Source: Okapia johnstoni (lineage: Eukaryota > Chordata > Mammalia > Artiodactyla > Giraffidae). From it: 64,000 bases of DNA. Positions 61,081-64,000 of this stretch are shown one piece after another. How positions within the stretch are numbered: the first letter of the stretch is position 1; each line of letters begins with the position of its first letter. A model generated the notes under the pieces. It saw nothing but the letters and a program-made list of their open reading frames with translations, was not told the origin of the DNA and did not search any database. A program made the translations under genes and the position numbers. The stretch is taken from NCBI GenBank assembly GCA_024291935.2, contig CM044315.1, forward strand, positions 58,254,385-58,318,384, read 5' to 3'.

Positions 61081-61463
61081 GAGCCAAAAATGTGTAGTAA
61101 CTTGGGTAATGTTTATTAATAAAATGTTAAATGAAAAATTGTGGGTTTTTTAAAGATTATATATAATAACTAAATATACCAAAATATTAACAACCTGAAT
61201 TACCTTTCTACATTTTAAATTTTTCTCAAAATTAATATGTATTACTTATATATAGATAAAACATGAACGAGATTTTTTAAAGTTGTATTACCTCAGTTAA
61301 GAAATTTTTTAAGCATAAAATCTTTTATCATTCAATTTTTCATGTTTGTCCTATCCTACAGACTTTATCTTTTCTCTACCATTTTTATCTCTATTTTTAG
61401 AACTTGTTATACAGAAACCCCACCTTTTTTACTTATTTTATTTTAAATCACTCTTTTCTACAG

Positions 61464-61648
61464 GTGACTGATATATATGGAGTTGATGTTACTCCCAGAC
61501 CTCTTTACCGTTCAGACCCATATTCCAGTACAGGAAAGCCAAATAAACTATTGACATCACAAGACGGATCACATACATCAGACTTTATAGCTTCCTATAG
61601 CCTTTATCAGAATACAATAAATCCTAGTTTGTTAGGGCAGTTTACAAG
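61464..61648 (+). CDS. DNAI4: DNAI4 exon 3 (DVTPRPLY motif)
   Basis: The acceptor CTTTTCTACAG (AG at 61462-61463) leads into VTDIYGVDVTPRPLYRSDP, then a stretch with KPNKLLTSQDG, and ends SLYQNTINPSLLGQFTR (last codon split AG|G). The donor is ACAAG|GTAGAG. The exon is 185 nt (61 codons plus 2). The DVTPRPLY, KLLTSQ.GS and YSLYQNTINPS.LGQFTR blocks are near-identical to human DNAI4 in my memory and are the most conserved part of the visible protein. Confidence 0.96.
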
Positions 61649-62139
61649 GTAGAGTATACTATTCTATGCTTCTTTTTGTTTATATCTTGTTGCATATTTT
61701 CATTTAAGTTGCACATGTGTAAGTCAGATGTCAATTGTCCTGCTCCGCTCTCTCATCCTAGTGTGCCACCTCTTGTGTTTGTCTTATGTTTTAACTAGAT
61801 GCGGGGCTTACATCTATACTTCTACCAACACATTTGTGAAAAAATATATAGATTTTACTCAGGATTTCCTGAGGAACCAAAAAGATGGGACCTAGCATTG
61901 CAGACGTATTTCTTTAGTTTTCTTCAGTTTCTTTTATGCTGCAATTTAGGGGCTTCCCTTTTTTTCCTCCCTCTTTTTCCATGTTAGTCCTTATTCTCCT
62001 ACACTTTGATTTCTGTCTTGTTTTATAACTTTTTTTGGTAAATCATATGTTTTGCATTTACATAAGTAGATACCTATACAACTGAAAATTTTTTAGTGCT
62101 TCCAATAGAGAAGTTCAATCTTTGCAATAATAAAACAGT

Positions 62140-62730
62140 ACTCCTAAGACTTTATTATTTTGGGCTCCAAAATCACTGCTAATGGTGATTGCAGCCATGA
62201 AATTAAAAGACGCTTACTCCTTGGAAGGAAGGTTATGGCCAACCTAGATAGCTTATTTAAAAGCAGAGACATTACTTTGCCAAGGCTATGGTTTTTCCAG
62301 TAGTCATGTATGGATGTGAGAGTTGGACGGTGAAGAAAGCTGAGCGCTGAAGAACTGATGCTTTTGAACTGTGCTGTTGGAGAAGACTCGAGAGTCCCTT
62401 GGACTGCAAGAAGATCCAACCAGTCCATCTTAAGGAGATCAGTCCTGGGTGTTCATTGGAAGGACTGATGTTGAAGCTGAAACTCCAATACTTTGGCCAC
62501 CTCATGCGAAGAGTTGACTCATTGGAAAAGACCCTAATGCTGGGAAGGATTGGGGGCAGGAGGAGAAGGGGATGACAGAGGATGAGATGATTGGATGGCA
62601 TCACCGACTCGATGGACATGGGTTTGGGTAAACTCCCAGAGTTGGTGATGGACAGGGGGGCCTGGTGTGCTGCAATTCATGGGGTCGCAAAGAGTCGGAC
62701 ACTACTGAGCGACTGAACTGAACTGAGAAA
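62140..62730 (+). mobile_element. BovB LINE 3' end, 0.6 kb
   Basis: Sense BovB covering the last part of the coding region and the 3' UTR: TGGTTTTTCCAGTAGTCATG, ATCAGTCCTGGGTGTTCATT, CTCCAATACTTTGGCCACCT, GATGGCATCACCGACTCGAT and GAGCGACTGAACTGAACTGA. It matches the antisense BovB at 42.6-43.1 kb in reverse. Confidence 0.95.
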
Positions 62731-63109
62731 CAATCTAAAGATTAAGGGGAAGTACTTTAGTGTGTAACTGTCAGTCAGACAATTTAAAAGTTCCAGATGT
62801 TAATTAAGCACGAAATTTTAGGAGAAAATATGCTGTCTAGAATCTGCCTCGAAATTGGCATACAGCTGCCATGGGAGTTCTCTGCAAAACAAAGGATGTT
62901 CCAGTAAACTGAGCCCAACCTTTTGGAGGCCAGTTGAAACTATAAATAGAAAGGAATAAGTATGTAATATCGTGGAGTAATGTTAAGTTCCTATGTTTAA
63001 AGGAAATTATTTTTGGACTCTTCAGTGTATTGATTTCCCACCAAGTATATAGACTTTATTTTAAATTAAACCTTGAGAAGACATTTATCAAATTGAATAA
63101 AAGTGCATT

Positions 63110-63340
63110 TAAGATGGGATTTGAATAATGAGCAGAAACCTGGTGACAATTGAAGGCAGAGTATTCCAGGCTGAGGCCCTGAGGTAAGAGAGCTCCATTA
63201 GGTTGAGGAACTTAAAAAAAAAAAAACAAGAATAGTGATATGATGATAAGATGGAGAATCTGTGTAGATAGGCTGTATTTTAGATTTTTATCCTAAACAT
63301 ACTGTTTGGAATCCATTGAAAGACTTTAGACATAGACTTT
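63110..63340 (-). mobile_element. L2 LINE fragment (tentative)
   Basis: GGCAGAGTATTCCAGGCTGA, GGCCCTGAGGTAAGAGAGCT and TAGATTTTTATCC resemble the L2 antisense pattern also seen at about 51 kb. Confidence 0.65.
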
Positions 63341-63531
63341 AGACAAAAGGACTTTTACTTAAAGAACACTAATCATCAACTTAATTTTTAAAGAATTACT
63401 TTATTTTTATCACTTTTGCTTATATGATTACAGTGTATTTGATTTCTCTGTGTATATCTGATATTTTCATTTATACATTTAATTGCTCATAAGGACATAT
63501 GAATAAATAATGTTGTTTTCCATTACTAAAG

Positions 63532-63644
63532 GTCAGTTTTAGGAAGCAGCACAGTTTCTAAGTCAAGTGTATCCACTACTGAATCAATGGGAGAAGACCT
63601 AGAAGAACCATCCTTTAAACGGGAAAGATTGTCTAGTTTTACAG
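63532..63644 (+). CDS. DNAI4: DNAI4 exon 4 (Ser-rich, EDLEEPSFKRERL)
   Basis: The acceptor TTACTAAAG (AG at 63530-63531) is followed by G, completing Arg, and 37 codons plus one base: SVLGSSTVSKSSVSTTESMG then EDLEEPSFKRERLSSFT. The donor is TTTACAG|GTAATG. It matches the Ser-rich segment and EDLEEPS.KRERL block of human DNAI4. The exon is 113 nt, phase 1 at its end. The next exon should complete an Asp codon and lies beyond the window. Confidence 0.95.
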
Positions 63645-64000
63645 GTAATGAGAATCCAATCTTTTATTTAAGTAATAGTTCATTACTTCTTTAGCAAATA
63701 TGCTCATTATTTTTTGGGTGCTTGAGACAGAAGAACTATGGTAATCATTCCCAAATGCTGGCTTGTGCAACAGCTACATGAGAATTATCAGGGTAATGTT
63801 TATATATTTTTTAAAATTCTCAAGTGACTCCCTTGCACTAACAGCCTCAGTAATCACAAACCCTGTTTGAAAAAAGCTCAGCTTCTAACTCAGGAGAGAA
63901 ATAATTCTGATATACTGTGATCGATTCTGTAGTGAGACGTAAGTAGAATGTCTTAGAAAACACTTACAACAGATTACTGTGAGGTGGAAAATAAAAAGCA
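63645..64000 (+). other. DNAI4: DNAI4 intron 4, start
   Basis: AT-rich sequence containing a MER5-like fragment at about 63690-63870. No exon is seen before the window ends. Confidence 0.7.
63690..63870. repeat. MER5-like fragment (tentative)
   Basis: GGCTTGTGCAACAGCTACAT, GAGAATTATCAGGGTAATGT and TCTCAAGTGACTCCC resemble a decayed MER5-type hAT element. Confidence 0.45.

Larger units (their letters stand above)
53936..61463 (+). other. DNAI4: DNAI4 intron 2 (7.5 kb)
   Basis: Almost entirely repeat-derived: L1 pieces on both strands, CHR SINEs, an internally deleted Tigger1 element, Bov-tA, two MLT1 LTRs and a BovB 3' end. No additional exon is supported. 61081-61463 is AT-rich unique sequence leading into the exon 3 acceptor. 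Confidence 0.75.
61649..63531 (+). other. DNAI4: DNAI4 intron 3
   Basis: Contains a 0.6-kb sense BovB 3' end and an L2 fragment. No exon is supported in the rest. Confidence 0.75.
40384..64000 (+). other. DNAI4: DNAI4 (WDR78) gene span, 5' part; gene continues past right edge
   Basis: Four plus-strand exons match the N-terminal region of DNAI4/WDR78, a WD-repeat intermediate chain of axonemal dynein needed for ciliary and flagellar motility. All junctions are AG/GT and phase-consistent: 40430 (phase 2) to 53752; 53935 (phase 0) to 61464; 61648 (phase 2) to 63532; 63644 (phase 1) outward. The visible protein covers about 175 residues, all from the poorly structured N-terminal region; the WD40 propeller exons are beyond 64000. 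The start lies in the CpG island shared with MIER1, transcribed the opposite way. Intron 1 is 13.3 kb and intron 2 is 7.5 kb; both are filled with repeats. Confidence 0.94.

Noticed and set aside
62144..62619. Minus-strand frames of 94 and 115 codons near 62.3 kb
   Set aside because: Antisense of the BovB 3' end; identical in kind to the plus-strand shadow frames at 42.7-43.0 kb.

Overview
This is nuclear genomic DNA from a ruminant artiodactyl (a pecoran such as cattle, sheep, goat or a relative). The evidence is the repeat content: many Bov-tA and BOV-A2 SINEs, BovB (RTE-clade) LINE copies ending in ACTGAA-type tails, and CHR-type tRNA-Glu SINEs, on top of the ancient mammalian layer (MIR, L2, L1, MLT1, Tigger, MER5). 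The base composition is AT-rich with two sharp CpG islands. The species cannot be fixed from the sequence alone.

Two protein-coding genes lie head to head. MIER1 (ELM2/SANT transcriptional repressor) is on the minus strand and occupies about 1-40064. Eight coding exons or exon parts are visible, and every junction keeps the reading frame. They run from alternative first exons in the CpG islands at about 40.0 kb and 34.3 kb, through a 25-nt micro-exon (24695-24719), the acidic N-terminal exons, and the first part of the ELM2 domain at 4660-4732. The rest of ELM2, SANT and the C-termini lie beyond the left edge. DNAI4 (WDR78, an axonemal dynein intermediate chain) is on the plus strand from about 40.2 kb to beyond the right edge. 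Four coding exons are seen (40384-40430, 53752-53935, 61464-61648, 63532-63644), and all WD repeats are off-window.

Layout: 1-34 kb holds MIER1 internal exons in long introns with moderate SINE load. 33.9-34.7 kb is the CpG island with the MAE-type MIER1 first exon. At 35.7 kb is an internal alternative exon encoding a hydrophobic N-terminal segment. 39.6-40.5 kb is the second CpG island, shared by the distal MIER1 first exon and DNAI4 exon 1; their start codons are 320 bp apart. 40.5-64 kb is DNAI4 intronic sequence dense in transposons: a 2.1-kb antisense BovB with RT remnants, an old split L1, MLT1 LTRs, Tigger elements and nested SINEs.

The points most worth a second look are four. (1) The DNAI4 start codon known in human is out of frame here, so translation probably starts at a downstream ATG. 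(2) MIER1 has two promoters and frame-compatible alternative N-termini. (3) There is a 57-bp exact tandem duplication in a MIER1 intron. (4) A small open L2/CR1-like reverse-transcriptase fossil survives. I see no novel bacterial-type or viral system; this is ordinary mammalian gene sequence plus mobile-element debris.
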